Below are positions 24,301 through 32,923 of a stretch of 38,819 nucleotides of DNA, in pieces. The notes under the pieces were generated by a model. That model saw only the letters and a list, made by a program, of their open reading frames with translations, ran no database searches and was not told the origin of the DNA. This DNA is from Bacteriovoracaceae bacterium (GTDB taxonomy: Bacteria > Bdellovibrionota > Bacteriovoracia > Bacteriovoracales > Bacteriovoracaceae). The translations under genes and the position numbers were made by a program. The first letter of the stretch is position 1, and each line of letters begins with the position of its first letter. Where the stretch lies: NCBI GenBank assembly GCA_023954635.1, contig JAGSHI010000020.1, positions 1-38,819 of the forward strand, read 5' to 3'.

Positions 24301-24799
24301 AGAAGCGATCGCAGAGCTTAAAGGGGAGAAAAGGGTAGGAAATAAAAATATTGAAATCTCTGCTCCTTTTCCAAGTTATATTCCAAATGATTATATTGAG
24401 GATTCTGGAGTTAGACTAAAAACTTATAAAAAACTTTCTAATTGCACGGACCTTAATTCACTTAAAACAATGGAAGATGATCTGTTGGATATTTATGGAA
24501 CTCAACCAGGTCCACTTCTTAATTTATTCTCTTTATTAGAGTCTAGAAATATTTTACAAGAGACAGGACTAAGCTCTTTAAAGGTTGTAGGTAGTGCAGT
24601 TGTTATGCAATTTGATAAAGTAATACTTGAGTCGGATATTCAACTTAGAAATAAAATTGTTGAGATTTTTCTCTCAAATCCTAAAAAATATCAGTTCACG
24701 CCCGACTATAAGGTGCACTACGCCCACGGCGAAGAAGTTGACCGAGATGCTCTGATATCCATCGCAAAAAATATTGCTGAGCAAATTTATCCATGTTAG
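21302..24799 (+). CDS. mfd: Transcription-repair coupling factor Mfd
   Basis: Mfd removes RNA polymerase stalled at lesions and recruits UvrA. The 1165-residue protein has the UvrB-like N-terminal region, a CarD-like polymerase-binding module near residues 500-560 (GDYVVHNEHGVGKYLG), Walker A GDVGFGKT near 648, the DEEQ box near 748, the TATPIPRTL motif, and the helicase C part with GRIGRS and RGAGDILGGEQSG. A C-terminal TRCF domain ends the chain. Translation starts at GTG 21302 with AGGAG just upstream. A weak promoter candidate, TTTACA and CATAAT with a short 15-base spacer, lies at 21249-21275. Its partner uvrA is 2.8 kb downstream on the same strand. Confidence 0.97.
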   Translation: MFDSLKNKVIDWMSTVDRPLELTGVDAQQWSWILRSWLEIENSNSPLKRGHHVFIAPNQERAELLYSELSRTVPHYKIRLYPGLENSPYGGAVSSEVNLFKRFRVLEELQQAKEKLIIIASFDALPLKVPPKDFFKSFALNIEVSDVISPYELAEKLTEMGYSSSTSVEEPGTFCRKGEVFDIFPLAHNPVRLHYFDDMIEEIFEIDQETQRTLKDSPIENLKIGVSPGAFTQSELSQNLRSALPIPSPKFKEKFEHRKSIFQSLSDGFLFEDYPVYTPLFFKETSTLLNYLDETTVITLFQEIEISQNFSHLIDLYESEFELDCEDPESEGLLPSPDHLYDFSFYESLTDFSILKVNDVHIVESIDQSTSQQVELHLENSRSWFNRTINPAQPRTEYVKDVFNFIKNEFLHKGEIVFSVKTEAGKNEIIHLLELMEFPEDLKRRVNFVKHRLDKGFYYPSGPVLVISEGDLFSTKQTKTKHVRHQDLDLFAEQLGTLKEGDYVVHNEHGVGKYLGLESLTHGGQEADFVVLEYTSQDKIYVPVYKLNLIQKHADAGSTAHIDSLRTARFSKAKQRAKSGIKKLAIDLLRLQAERQNAHAFSFSPPDHDFKEFELSFPFDETPDQIMAIDDVIDSMQKAKPMDHLVCGDVGFGKTEVAMRASYKAVLDNKQVAILVPTTVLALQHYHSFKERFKDFAVNINFLSRFKSAKESTAIKADLESGELDIIIGTHKLLSDKIKYSDLGLVVVDEEQRFGVGHKEKLKVLKKSVDFLTMTATPIPRTLQLAFLGLRNLSLIKTAPPKRQSIKTYLIKEDDRTIQAAIEKELVRGGQVFIVHNKVQDMENYVAHIKELVPDAKIIFAHGQLPEKELESRMQKFYNNEFQILVSTTIIESGIDIPNANTMIIDRADTFGLAQLHQLRGRIGRSDKKAYAYFVIPKNRNLTQIAEKRLKALQTYAEVGSGFNIATCDLEIRGAGDILGGEQSGHIEAIGLELYMELLKEAIAELKGEKRVGNKNIEISAPFPSYIPNDYIEDSGVRLKTYKKLSNCTDLNSLKTMEDDLLDIYGTQPGPLLNLFSLLESRNILQETGLSSLKVVGSAVVMQFDKVILESDIQLRNKIVEIFLSNPKKYQFTPDYKVHYAHGEEVDRDALISIAKNIAEQIYPC

Positions 24800-24807
24800 C
24801 GTTTTTA

Positions 24808-24836
24808 TTAGCATCTATTTGAAAGTTTGATAAAAT
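24808..24836 (+). promoter_or_regulatory. Candidate sigma-70 promoter before the isomerase gene
   Basis: TTAGCA (24808-24813) and TAAAAT (24831-24836) are separated by 17 bases within the 72-base gap after mfd. The -10 box matches five of six bases, the -35 box four of six. It would give a leader of about 30 bases carrying the ribosome binding site AGGA before the ATG at 24872. Confidence 0.4.
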
Positions 24837-24871
24837 AGATTACAAATACGAACCAATTCATAGGAACTCGC

Positions 24872-25687
24872 ATGTTTCGTTTTATTACAATTTTAGCTTT
24901 TATTATTACTCCTCTTATTTCCAATGCAGCCAAGAAAGACTCGGTGATTGCAACGGTTGATGGCTCAAAGATTTTAAAGTCTGAGTTAGATGAGGCCTAC
25001 CGCCAAAGGATGTTGTTTGTTTCAGATAAACCGGCAACAAAAGATGATGTCTTAAAGGAATTGATCAATAGAAGACTTGGAATTTCAAGAGCGAAAAAGA
25101 ACAAGCTCGATAAGGATCCTATTGTTCAAAGCAAAATGGAAGATATTATGTATCACGCACAAGTATCTAAAGATCTTGAGCCAAAGCTTAAAAAGATTTC
25201 AGTCACAGATGATGACGTAAAAGGTTTCTATAAAGAACACCCAGAGTATAGAACTGCACATATTCTATTTCGTGTTAGGGCCCAACCTGATGATGTTGAA
25301 ATCGAAGAGGCCCTAAAGAAGTCTATTGAGGTATATAATACATTGAAGAAAAAGCCGGCCAAGTTTGCAGAGCTAGCAAATAAGTTCTCTCAAAGTAGTA
25401 CTGCTCCTAACGGGGGAGATATGGGGTTTCAACCAGCCATCAGGCTTGCTCCAGAATATTTTAAGGCCATTAAAGGTAAACCAAACGAATATATTTCTCC
25501 GCCTGTTCGAACTCAGTTCGGATACCACATCATTAAAATCTTAGCCGTTAAGGACTTTAAGTCTGTTAACATGCCGCTCTACAAAAAAATCGTCTATGAC
25601 AAGAAAAGAGACAGCGTTTTAGCTAAATATTTTGATGACTTACGTAAGGGTGCCAGTATAAAAATCGAAAAGAGCAAACTTAAGTAA
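24872..25687 (+). CDS. Periplasmic peptidyl-prolyl isomerase, parvulin type
   Basis: A 271-residue exported foldase. A signal peptide covers residues 1-19 (FITILAFIITPLISNA). A SurA-N-like helical region with VATVDGSKILKSELDEA character follows to about residue 120. A single parvulin domain then runs from AHILFRVRA through NGGDMGF and ends in QFGYHIIKILAVKD, all standard motifs. It resembles PpiC/PrsA-type foldases that help outer-membrane or secreted proteins. It probably has its own promoter and is followed by an intrinsic terminator at 25718. Together with the next gene it forms a periplasmic folding pair. Confidence 0.88.
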   Translation: MFRFITILAFIITPLISNAAKKDSVIATVDGSKILKSELDEAYRQRMLFVSDKPATKDDVLKELINRRLGISRAKKNKLDKDPIVQSKMEDIMYHAQVSKDLEPKLKKISVTDDDVKGFYKEHPEYRTAHILFRVRAQPDDVEIEEALKKSIEVYNTLKKKPAKFAELANKFSQSSTAPNGGDMGFQPAIRLAPEYFKAIKGKPNEYISPPVRTQFGYHIIKILAVKDFKSVNMPLYKKIVYDKKRDSVLAKYFDDLRKGASIKIEKSKLK

Positions 25688-25717
25688 ATATAACCATATA
25701 AATTCATATTAAATGTA

Positions 25718-25748
25718 AAAGCGACTTGTAAGGGTCGCTTTTTTTTTC
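25718..25748 (+). terminator. Intrinsic terminator after the parvulin gene
   Basis: AAAGCGAC (25718-25725), an eight-base loop and GTCGCTTT (25734-25741) form a perfect stem that runs directly into a T-tract to 25747. The A-tract before the stem could also allow function in the opposite direction. Confidence 0.9.
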
Positions 25749-25762
25749 TATTTTATACATCT

Positions 25763-26683
25763 ATGAAAAATACAAAATACATTTCTTTACTCTTTGCGTT
25801 ATTACTTTCTTTTTCTGCACAGGCAAGGCTTCTTGATAAGATAGTCGCTGTCTTTAACGACAAAGTTATTACTCACTCCCAAGTTAAAAGAGTTAAAAGA
25901 AATTTAGCTGCCAGAAGAAACATTTCACCTGCAATCTATAATAAGAAAAATTTCAAAGATTCTGAGGTTGCAAAGTTAATCACAAATCGACTTATGATTA
26001 GAGCAAAGCTAAGTGAGCTTGGTTATATTATTGAAGATGATCAAGTCGAATCACAAATTAAATCTACAGAAAAAAGATTAAGGTTAAACAGATCTGCACT
26101 TTTACAGTTTTTATCTTCTAACAACATGACCTTTGATGAGTATTTTGAAATTATTCGAGAAACTATTGAATATAATATTTTTAGCTCTAGGGTTATCCAG
26201 CCACTTATTTCAATTACTGAACAAGAGATTAAAAATCGTTTTTATAGAAAAAATATAAATAACAAAACGCTTAATTTTAAATACAACTTAGTCGACTTTA
26301 CTTTCCCTCGAAAAAAAATGTCTAAAAGAATGAAGGCCCAATTTTCTGATATGTTAAAGAAGTTTCAGACAACGGGAATTCTACCGAGTAAATTTCAGTC
26401 TCTTGAGACAAATGTTCTTGGTGATATTACTGAGGACGGTTTAACGAGAGACCTTAAGCGACTACTTAAAAAAACCGACGAGGGTTCATTTAGTCGAGTT
26501 ATCCTAATTGGCTCACACTACCATGTCTTTTTTATTAAAAAGAAGGATCTTGTCGCCAGTGAAATTTTCAAGAGAGCTAAGCCTAGAATTAAGCAAAAAA
26601 TATTCGAAGAAAACGCAAGTAAGATTACAAGCTTGTGGTTTAAAAGAGAGCAAAACAAGCACTATCTCAAGTACTTTTTATAA
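25763..26683 (+). CDS. SurA-like periplasmic chaperone with a degenerate isomerase domain
   Basis: A 306-residue exported protein with a signal peptide (residues 1-21, ending SFSAQA). The SurA N-terminal signature follows: DKIVAVFNDKVITHSQV, then LITNRLMIRAKLSELGY. A long helical chaperone region reaches about residue 165. The C-terminal half has only traces of a parvulin fold (FSRVILIGSHYHVFFIKKKD in place of the usual Q-F-G-Y-H-I block), and the HIL and GGDLG motifs are not recognisable. It is probably a chaperone without isomerase activity, acting on outer-membrane proteins. The gene starts 15 bases after a terminator T-tract with no Shine-Dalgarno sequence; TATACA just upstream suggests a very short leader. 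Confidence 0.78.
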   Translation: MKNTKYISLLFALLLSFSAQARLLDKIVAVFNDKVITHSQVKRVKRNLAARRNISPAIYNKKNFKDSEVAKLITNRLMIRAKLSELGYIIEDDQVESQIKSTEKRLRLNRSALLQFLSSNNMTFDEYFEIIRETIEYNIFSSRVIQPLISITEQEIKNRFYRKNINNKTLNFKYNLVDFTFPRKKMSKRMKAQFSDMLKKFQTTGILPSKFQSLETNVLGDITEDGLTRDLKRLLKKTDEGSFSRVILIGSHYHVFFIKKKDLVASEIFKRAKPRIKQKIFEENASKITSLWFKREQNKHYLKYFL

Positions 26684-26695
26684 ACGACTCCTTAT

Positions 26696-27607
26696 ATGAT
26701 ATTTATTACTCAGGGTTCAGACCCATCAATTGGACTTGAAGTTTTCTTCAAAAGTTGTCTTTGCTTATCTGAAAATCAGGTAGAGAAGTTTGTACTTTTT
26801 GCTTCAAAAAGTCTTGTTGATAAAACTCTCTCCAACATAAATATTCCATATACTCTTAATGATGATTCCATACAGTTATCAAATAAAAAGATTTCTACTT
26901 CTTGGGTTAGTGATCAAAATCCGACAATGTCTTCACTAGAGATGGCACTAGCTAGCATCACAAAGAAAGATACTCTTTGTACTTTACCTAGCGATAAAGC
27001 TTCATTGAGTTTTAATAATAAGACTTGTGCTGGCTATACAGAGTACTTAAGAAAAAGATTTAATAATGATAATCTTTGTATGGTTTTTAAAGGAAATAAA
27101 AACACTATCGGACTTTTAACAGACCATATTCCGCTAAGTAATGTTCCCAAGCTTGCAACTTCATTGGTACTAGAAAAGGCAGAAGTTATCTTGAATCATG
27201 ATGACTTTAAAGAAACTAAATATTTTCTTTTTTCAGGTTTAAACCCTCACTCAGGAGAGAATGGAATTCTGGGTAGTGAAGATACAGTAATAACTGAGGC
27301 CATAGAGAAGCTAAAAATTAAATATCCTGATAAAAATTTCTTCGGACCTATACCATCAGATACAATTTGGAATAATAAACATTATTACGGTGAAGATTCT
27401 TTTACATTCTTTGTCTATCACGACCAGGGATTGGGTCTTTTTAAATCTGAAAATAAATTTATTGGTGCAAATATTACCTATGGGTTAGACTTCGTAAGAA
27501 TGAGTGTGGACCATGGAACGGCACCCGATATTGCTTATAAAAATATTGCTGATTATACGGGTTGTCTTTTTGTCCTAAAGACAGCTCTTAAAAGGGAAGG
27601 GCTTTAA
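26696..27607 (+). CDS. pdxA: Divergent PdxA-like 4-phosphohydroxy-threonine dehydrogenase
   Basis: PdxA oxidises 4-phosphohydroxy-L-threonine in vitamin B6 synthesis. The 303-residue protein keeps the three metal-binding histidines: H144 (TDHIPL), H185 (GLNPHSGE) and H242 (YHDQGL). It also keeps PIPSDT, NITYGLDFVR and SVDHGTAPDIA. Two substrate-site blocks are altered: TGPVHKG is replaced by LPSDKAS near 97-103, and the phosphate-binding TGHTE reads AGYTE (Y114 in place of His). It is also about 25 residues shorter than the E. coli enzyme. It may be a fast-evolving PdxA or a relative with another substrate. It starts 12 bases after the SurA-like gene and ends one base before uvrA. Confidence 0.75.
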   Translation: MIFITQGSDPSIGLEVFFKSCLCLSENQVEKFVLFASKSLVDKTLSNINIPYTLNDDSIQLSNKKISTSWVSDQNPTMSSLEMALASITKKDTLCTLPSDKASLSFNNKTCAGYTEYLRKRFNNDNLCMVFKGNKNTIGLLTDHIPLSNVPKLATSLVLEKAEVILNHDDFKETKYFLFSGLNPHSGENGILGSEDTVITEAIEKLKIKYPDKNFFGPIPSDTIWNNKHYYGEDSFTFFVYHDQGLGLFKSENKFIGANITYGLDFVRMSVDHGTAPDIAYKNIADYTGCLFVLKTALKREGL

Positions 27608-27608
27608 A

Positions 27609-30422
27609 ATGAATCACGATTCTATAAAAGTCACAAAAGCAAACGTCCACAACCTTGATAATGTTACGATCAAGATACCAAAAAATACTTTAACCGTTAT
27701 TACAGGGCCTAGTGGCTCTGGGAAATCTTCTCTCGCCTTCGATACTATTTATGTAGAAGGTCAAAGAAGGTATATAGAAAGTCTTAGTAGTTACGCAAGG
27801 CAGTTCCTCGGTCAGTACCAAGCACCTGACGTCGAAAGTATCACCGGCCTTTCACCGGCCATAGCCATTGATCAAAAAACGAGTAGCCGAAACCCAAGGT
27901 CAACAGTTGGAACAATAACAGAAGTTTTTGATTACATGAGAGTTCTCTATGCAAGAGTAGGTACACTCTTTTGTCCTGTTTCTGGAGAAATAGTTAAGAG
28001 ACATACACCACCAGAAATTGTCCGTGAGATTATGGGACACAAGGAAAAATCAAAGGTTTTTATCTTGTCTCGAATAAATCATTCTAATAACAAAGAGCTA
28101 GAGTTCCAGATTAAAAAATTTCTATCACTTGGTTTTTCCAGAGCAAGAATTAACAACGAAATCTTACTCATCGATGACGAAATAAAGTTTAAGGCCAAAG
28201 AAGAATATGATGTTGAACTCGTAGTTGATAGAATTGTTCTAAAAGAAGGCGTAGATAAAAGGCTAACCGACAGTATTGAACATGCTCTCAAACTTGGAGA
28301 TGGAATTATTCATGTTCTGGTAGACAAGAAAGAGTTCGTGTTTAGTGATAAAAATATGGCCCCTTCATCTGAAATTATTTATCCAGACTTAGAACCAAGA
28401 CTGTTTTCTTTTAATTCACCTCTAGGTGCTTGTTCAACATGTAATGGACTAGGTGAAAGTAAGTCTTTTGACCCTGATCTTCTTTTATTCGATGATACTC
28501 TCTCAATACCTGATGGAGCACTTCCTGTTATTACCAAGAGAAACTCTTTTCTCTTTAAGATGGTTGAGAATATGGCGGAGCAAGAAGGAGTTGATTTTAA
28601 GACTCCTTATAAAAAGCTCCCAAAGAAATTTATCAAAATTCTCCTTGAGGGATCTCCTAGGATTTATGAATATAATTTCCAGAGCGAAAATAGTAAATTT
28701 CAATTTAAAAAAGCATTCCCTGGTCTTGTGTCCTGGCTAGAAAAGAAATTTTTAGAAACTGGTTCTGAAAGAGTTCGAAAGGGTCTCGAAGAATATATGA
28801 ATATTCGTACCTGTCGAAGCTGTAATGGTCTGCGTTTAAATGAAGTCGCTCTTTCAACTAAAATTGACAATAAAAACATTATAGATCTGTGTCTTTATAA
28901 TATTGATGAAGCTTCTAAGTTTTTTAATAAGCTAAAACTTGAAGGTGAAAAGAAAATTATTGGAGACAAATTGATTAAAGAAATTTCTAATCGATTAAAT
29001 TTTCTTGTTGATGTCGGTCTTGGGTACCTTTCACTAAATAGAAGTGCGGCAACACTAAGTGGAGGCGAAGGACAAAGAATTCGACTGGCGACACAAATTG
29101 GTTCGGCCCTGAGTGGTGTCCTCTATGTTTTAGATGAACCTTCTATTGGTCTTCACCAAAGAGATAATCATCGATTGATTGAAACACTAAAAAGTCTTCG
29201 TGATATCGGTAATACCGTTCTTGTTGTAGAACACGATGAGGATACAATGCTTGAATCTGATCATTTAATTGATATGGGTCCAGGAGCAGGTATTCATGGC
29301 GGAAAAGTTGTAGCCCAAGGGACTCCTAAAGAAATTTTAAAGAAGAAATCTATTACGAGTCGTTACTTAAATGGAAAAGACAAAATTGAAATTCCTAAAG
29401 AAAGAAGAGTTTCCACTGATTTTATTAAGCTTCTTGGAGCAAAATCTAATAATCTTAAGAGTATTGATGTAGAAATCCCTCTTTCATCGCTAGTTTGTAT
29501 AACAGGCGTAAGCGGTAGTGGTAAATCTACTCTCGTTCATAATGTTCTCACACCTGCTGTTCGAACTCACTTGGCCAGAAAAGATAAACATCTTTATCAA
29601 AAGAATAATTACCGTGCCATCACAGGACTAGGTGACATTAAAAGCATTATTGAGCTTGATCAAAGTCCAATTGGGAGAACTCCTCATTCAAACCCCGCTA
29701 CTTACTCTGGTGTCTTTGATGTCATCAGAACCCTTTATAGTAAAACCCCAGAGTCTCAAGTCAGAGGTTATAAACCTGGTCGTTTTAGTTTTAATGTAAA
29801 GGGCGGACGTTGTGAGAGCTGTGAAGGAAACGGAGTAAAGAAAATCGAGATGCACTTTCTTCCTGATGTATATATTGAATGCAGTGAGTGTCGAGGATCT
29901 AGATACAACAAAGAAACATTATCTATTCTTTATAAGGGAAAAAACATCTCTGATGTACTCGAAATGACAATCGAGGAAGGTTTTGAGTTTTTTACTAATC
30001 ACACAAAGATGAATCGAATTCTGGGTACTATGGTTTCCGTTGGACTCGGTTATATGAAACTTGGGCAACCTGCGACTACCCTCAGTGGGGGAGAGGCCCA
30101 AAGATTAAAACTTAGTAAAGAGTTAGCGAAAAAAACTCGAGGTCATTGTTTATATATTTTAGATGAACCAACAACGGGTCTTCACTTCGAAGATATCAGA
30201 GTTCTTCTTAAGGCCATTAACACACTTATAGAAAGTGGAAATAGTGTTATTATTATTGAACACAATTTGGACGTCATAAAAACTGCAGATCATATAATTG
30301 ATTTAGGCCCTGAAGGTGGGGACGAAGGCGGAAATATTGTGACAAGTGGTTCTCCAGAAGAAGTCGCAAAAGTTAAAAAAAGCTTTACAGGCAAATTTCT
30401 CTCAAAAGTTTTAAAGAAATGA
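27609..30422 (+). CDS. uvrA: Excinuclease ABC subunit A
   Basis: The damage-recognition ATPase of nucleotide excision repair, 937 residues and full length. Two ABC modules are present: Walker A GPSGSGKS at 33-40 and GVSGSGKS near 633, LSGGE signatures near 482 and 827, and DEPS and DEPT Walker B boxes. Zinc modules are visible as CSTCNG near 274, CRSCNG near 400, and a C-terminal CESCEG...CSECRG finger near 734-763 that binds DNA. Its last four bases overlap the start of the methyltransferase gene. Mfd, its transcription-coupled partner, is encoded upstream on the same strand. Confidence 0.98.
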   Translation: MNHDSIKVTKANVHNLDNVTIKIPKNTLTVITGPSGSGKSSLAFDTIYVEGQRRYIESLSSYARQFLGQYQAPDVESITGLSPAIAIDQKTSSRNPRSTVGTITEVFDYMRVLYARVGTLFCPVSGEIVKRHTPPEIVREIMGHKEKSKVFILSRINHSNNKELEFQIKKFLSLGFSRARINNEILLIDDEIKFKAKEEYDVELVVDRIVLKEGVDKRLTDSIEHALKLGDGIIHVLVDKKEFVFSDKNMAPSSEIIYPDLEPRLFSFNSPLGACSTCNGLGESKSFDPDLLLFDDTLSIPDGALPVITKRNSFLFKMVENMAEQEGVDFKTPYKKLPKKFIKILLEGSPRIYEYNFQSENSKFQFKKAFPGLVSWLEKKFLETGSERVRKGLEEYMNIRTCRSCNGLRLNEVALSTKIDNKNIIDLCLYNIDEASKFFNKLKLEGEKKIIGDKLIKEISNRLNFLVDVGLGYLSLNRSAATLSGGEGQRIRLATQIGSALSGVLYVLDEPSIGLHQRDNHRLIETLKSLRDIGNTVLVVEHDEDTMLESDHLIDMGPGAGIHGGKVVAQGTPKEILKKKSITSRYLNGKDKIEIPKERRVSTDFIKLLGAKSNNLKSIDVEIPLSSLVCITGVSGSGKSTLVHNVLTPAVRTHLARKDKHLYQKNNYRAITGLGDIKSIIELDQSPIGRTPHSNPATYSGVFDVIRTLYSKTPESQVRGYKPGRFSFNVKGGRCESCEGNGVKKIEMHFLPDVYIECSECRGSRYNKETLSILYKGKNISDVLEMTIEEGFEFFTNHTKMNRILGTMVSVGLGYMKLGQPATTLSGGEAQRLKLSKELAKKTRGHCLYILDEPTTGLHFEDIRVLLKAINTLIESGNSVIIIEHNLDVIKTADHIIDLGPEGGDEGGNIVTSGSPEEVAKVKKSFTGKFLSKVLKK

Positions 30423-31183
30423 TTACTGATATCAATGACAGTAGACTTAAGCCCTTTATTTCACTTAAAGGAGATTCCCTTCAAGATGGTTATTTCATAG
30501 CTGAAAGTCTAAAGGTGATCAGGAAGCTCGAGTCCTCTAACTATGAACTTGAATCTATTTTAATGTCTGAAACCTTTAAGTCTGAAAATCCTGATCTTTT
30601 TTTGGATTCTAAAATCCTCATAATTTCTGATGAGGTTTCCTCTAAGATTACCGGGAAAAAGTACCATAAAGGTATTATGGCCATTGGCAGAATGAGAAAC
30701 TTCTCCTCTTTAGACAGTTTAGAAGGCCCGATATTGGTACTAAATGGACTTACTTCTCCAGAGAATGTCGGTGCAATCATGAGAAATTGTGCTGGATTTA
30801 ATATTAGAAATGTCATCTTTGATAAAAAAACTTGCCACCCTTTTCTTCGAAGGTGTCTTCGAGTTGGAATGGGAAATACTTTTTTTCTAAATTTCGTCCA
30901 GTCTGAGAATCTAAGTGAAGACCTAATCAAGTTAAAAGATTTTGGTTACCAGATTCTAGGAACGGCCAATGAACCAGGGTCGGTGCCTCTTAACGATTTT
31001 AAGTTTCAAAAAGAATCTGCTTTAATAATTGGAAGTGAAGGGGATGGCATGGATGAAGAAATAAAAGCATGCAGTGATAAATTATTGAAGATTCCCATGA
31101 TGGAAGATGTTCAACACTTCAACGCTGCATGCGCTTCAGCTGTATTTTTGTATCAACTATCTCAGAGTTCAAATCTTCTATAA
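30419..31183 (+). CDS. SpoU/TrmH family RNA 2'-O-methyltransferase
   Basis: A 254-residue SPOUT enzyme that methylates a ribose in tRNA or rRNA using S-adenosylmethionine. Motif 1 is [11 protein letters not shown], motif 2 is [14 protein letters not shown] and motif 3 is [21 protein letters not shown]. Motif 3 usually reads SLN at its centre; here it is HFN, an unusual change next to the cofactor knot. An N-terminal extension of about 90 residues may be the RNA-binding part seen in the TsnR/RlmB group. It starts inside the uvrA stop (ATGA) and ends with a 22-base convergent overlap with ribH. The target nucleotide cannot be predicted. Confidence 0.85.
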   Translation: MITDINDSRLKPFISLKGDSLQDGYFIAESLKVIRKLESSNYELESILMSETFKSENPDLFLDSKILIISDEVSSKITGKKYHKGIMAIGRMRNFSSLDSLEGPILVLNGLTSPENVGAIMRNCAGFNIRNVIFDKKTCHPFLRRCLRVGMGNTFFLNFVQSENLSEDLIKLKDFGYQILGTANEPGSVPLNDFKFQKESALIIGSEGDGMDEEIKACSDKLLKIPMMEDVQHFNAACASAVFLYQLSQSSNLL

Positions 31184-31632
31184 AGACTACCCATTTCGAT
31201 AGCACTAAGAGCGGCATCCCAACCCTTATTTCCTGATTTTGTTCCAGCACGCTCAATAGCTTGCTCAAGGTTATCAGTTGTAACAACACCAAAAATTACT
31301 GGGATTTCAGTGTCTAAACTAACTTTTGAACAACCTTTTGCTACTTCTGCTGAGACGAAGTCAAAGTGAGGAGTAGATCCTCTAATAACTGCACCAAGAC
31401 AAATAACTGCATCATACTTCTTTGTTTGAGCAAGTTTTTTTGCGGCCAATGGAATTTCAAAACTACCTGGTACCCAAGCAATATCTACATTTTCCATATC
31501 TGCTTTATGTCTTTTTAAACAATCAACTGTTCCGTCTAATAATTTTCCTGAAATAAATTCATTAAATCTTCCGACAATAATTCCGAAGTTCAAACCTTCA
31601 GCATTTAAATGTCCCTCAAGCGTTTGGGCCAT
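31162..31632 (-). CDS. ribH: 6,7-dimethyl-8-ribityllumazine synthase
   Basis: RibH condenses the ribityl-aminopyrimidine with dihydroxybutanone phosphate, the penultimate step of riboflavin synthesis. The 156-residue protein has [43 protein letters not shown] (with the catalytic His) and GVVTTDN, all standard. It is the last gene of the rib operon and overlaps ribB by 17 bases. Its 3' end overlaps the convergent methyltransferase gene by 22 bases, and no terminator hairpin is visible there. Confidence 0.96.
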   Translation of the reverse strand: MAQTLEGHLNAEGLNFGIIVGRFNEFISGKLLDGTVDCLKRHKADMENVDIAWVPGSFEIPLAAKKLAQTKKYDAVICLGAVIRGSTPHFDFVSAEVAKGCSKVSLDTEIPVIFGVVTTDNLEQAIERAGTKSGNKGWDAALSAIEMGSLYRRFEL

Positions 31633-32269
31633 AATGATTCTCCGCTGTTGTGTAGAATGAGTTAACTACAATTCTTCTTTTATAATCTATTAAGTCTTCA
31701 ATACTTATTATTTTTAAGTCATGTTTTTTTGAAAATTCTATAAGCTGTGGAAGTCTAGCAAGTGTTCCATCTTCATTTAAGATTTCGCAAATTACTCCAA
31801 CAGATTTAAAGCCTGCCATCTTTGCTAAATCAACTGCTGCTTCTGTATGGCCGGGTCTTTCTAAGACTCCAGCATCTTTTGCGATAAGTGGAAAAATATG
31901 TCCTGGTCGACAAAGGTCATCTGCAGAGAGGTTATCATCCACTAATGTTTTTATAGTAAGTGCTCTATCATCAGATGAAATTCCAGTTCCACCATGTACA
32001 GAATCTATAGAAACTGTAAAAGCTGTGGAGTGAACAGAGTCATTGTTATTCACCATTGGATCTAGTTGATATTTACTTGCAATACTTGCTGATACTGGTG
32101 CACAGATAAGACCTTTTCCAAAGTTGGCCATGAAGGTTATATCTTCAGACTTAACTTTTTCAGCGGCCATAATAAGATCACCTTCGTTCTCACGATTTTC
32201 ATCGTCAACAACGATAACCATCTTTCCGTTTTCAATATCAATTACTGCTTCTTCAATTTTATTAAGCAT
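31616..32269 (-). CDS. ribB: 3,4-dihydroxy-2-butanone 4-phosphate synthase
   Basis: RibB makes the four-carbon unit of riboflavin from ribulose 5-phosphate. [17 protein letters not shown] holds the acidic metal-binding residues, and [13 protein letters not shown] and [12 protein letters not shown] follow. At 217 residues it is a stand-alone RibB: the GTP cyclohydrolase II domain often fused to it (RibBA) is missing, so ribA must be elsewhere. It directly abuts ribE upstream and overlaps ribH by 17 bases. Confidence 0.96.
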   Translation of the reverse strand: MLNKIEEAVIDIENGKMVIVVDDENRENEGDLIMAAEKVKSEDITFMANFGKGLICAPVSASIASKYQLDPMVNNNDSVHSTAFTVSIDSVHGGTGISSDDRALTIKTLVDDNLSADDLCRPGHIFPLIAKDAGVLERPGHTEAAVDLAKMAGFKSVGVICEILNEDGTLARLPQLIEFSKKHDLKIISIEDLIDYKRRIVVNSFYTTAENHYGPNA

Positions 32270-32923
32270 TTAATAACCCTGATCCGAAAGCCATCCCATA
32301 GTAATTTTTGATGACTCTTGTTTTTTATTTCCGTAATTAATCATGTTTTCCACATATTTAGCCAATATATCTACCTCGATATTCACATTATCGCCAGATT
32401 GTTTAAACTGTAAGATTGTCTCCTTCCAAGTGTGTGGAATTATTGAAAGGATAAATTCATTTTTCTGTGGCAAATGCTCGGCAATTGTCAGACTGATACC
32501 ATCCACACAAACTGAGCCTTCGGATACGAAGTATCGAGTAAGATCATCTGGATAATTAATTGTGACTATATAGTTTTCACCAGTATTTGAAATTTGAGTG
32601 ATTTTTCCAACAGAGTTAACATGACCTTGAACGATATGACCTCCAAGTCTATCACCAACTCTCATTGCTAATTCTGTATTCACTTTATCTTGTAGCTTCA
32701 ACTTACCTAAGTTCGTTTTTTCTAATGTTGTATGTACTGCTTGAAAACAAACTGAGTTTGAATTTACCTTGATTGCTGTTTGGCAGACTCCATTAATTGA
32801 AACTGAATCATCAATCTTAATTAACTCATCGGCATTTTTAAATTCGACTTCAAAAATTCGGCCTTCAGCATTTTCTGAAATATTTTTTACAGTTCCAATT
32901 TGTTGGATGAGTCCTGTAAACAT
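32270..32923 (-). CDS. ribE: Riboflavin synthase, alpha subunit
   Basis: Dismutates two lumazines to riboflavin. The start at ATG 32923 gives the family N-terminus [10 protein letters not shown] and is preceded by GGAG; two in-frame TTG codons further upstream are less likely. The two lumazine-binding repeats are visible, the first with [11 protein letters not shown] and the second with [12 protein letters not shown] and [11 protein letters not shown]. Length (217 residues) is normal. Its start overlaps the ribD stop by one base (TGATG), indicating coupling. Confidence 0.95.
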   Translation of the reverse strand: MFTGLIQQIGTVKNISENAEGRIFEVEFKNADELIKIDDSVSINGVCQTAIKVNSNSVCFQAVHTTLEKTNLGKLKLQDKVNTELAMRVGDRLGGHIVQGHVNSVGKITQISNTGENYIVTINYPDDLTRYFVSEGSVCVDGISLTIAEHLPQKNEFILSIIPHTWKETILQFKQSGDNVNIEVDILAKYVENMINYGNKKQESSKITMGWLSDQGY

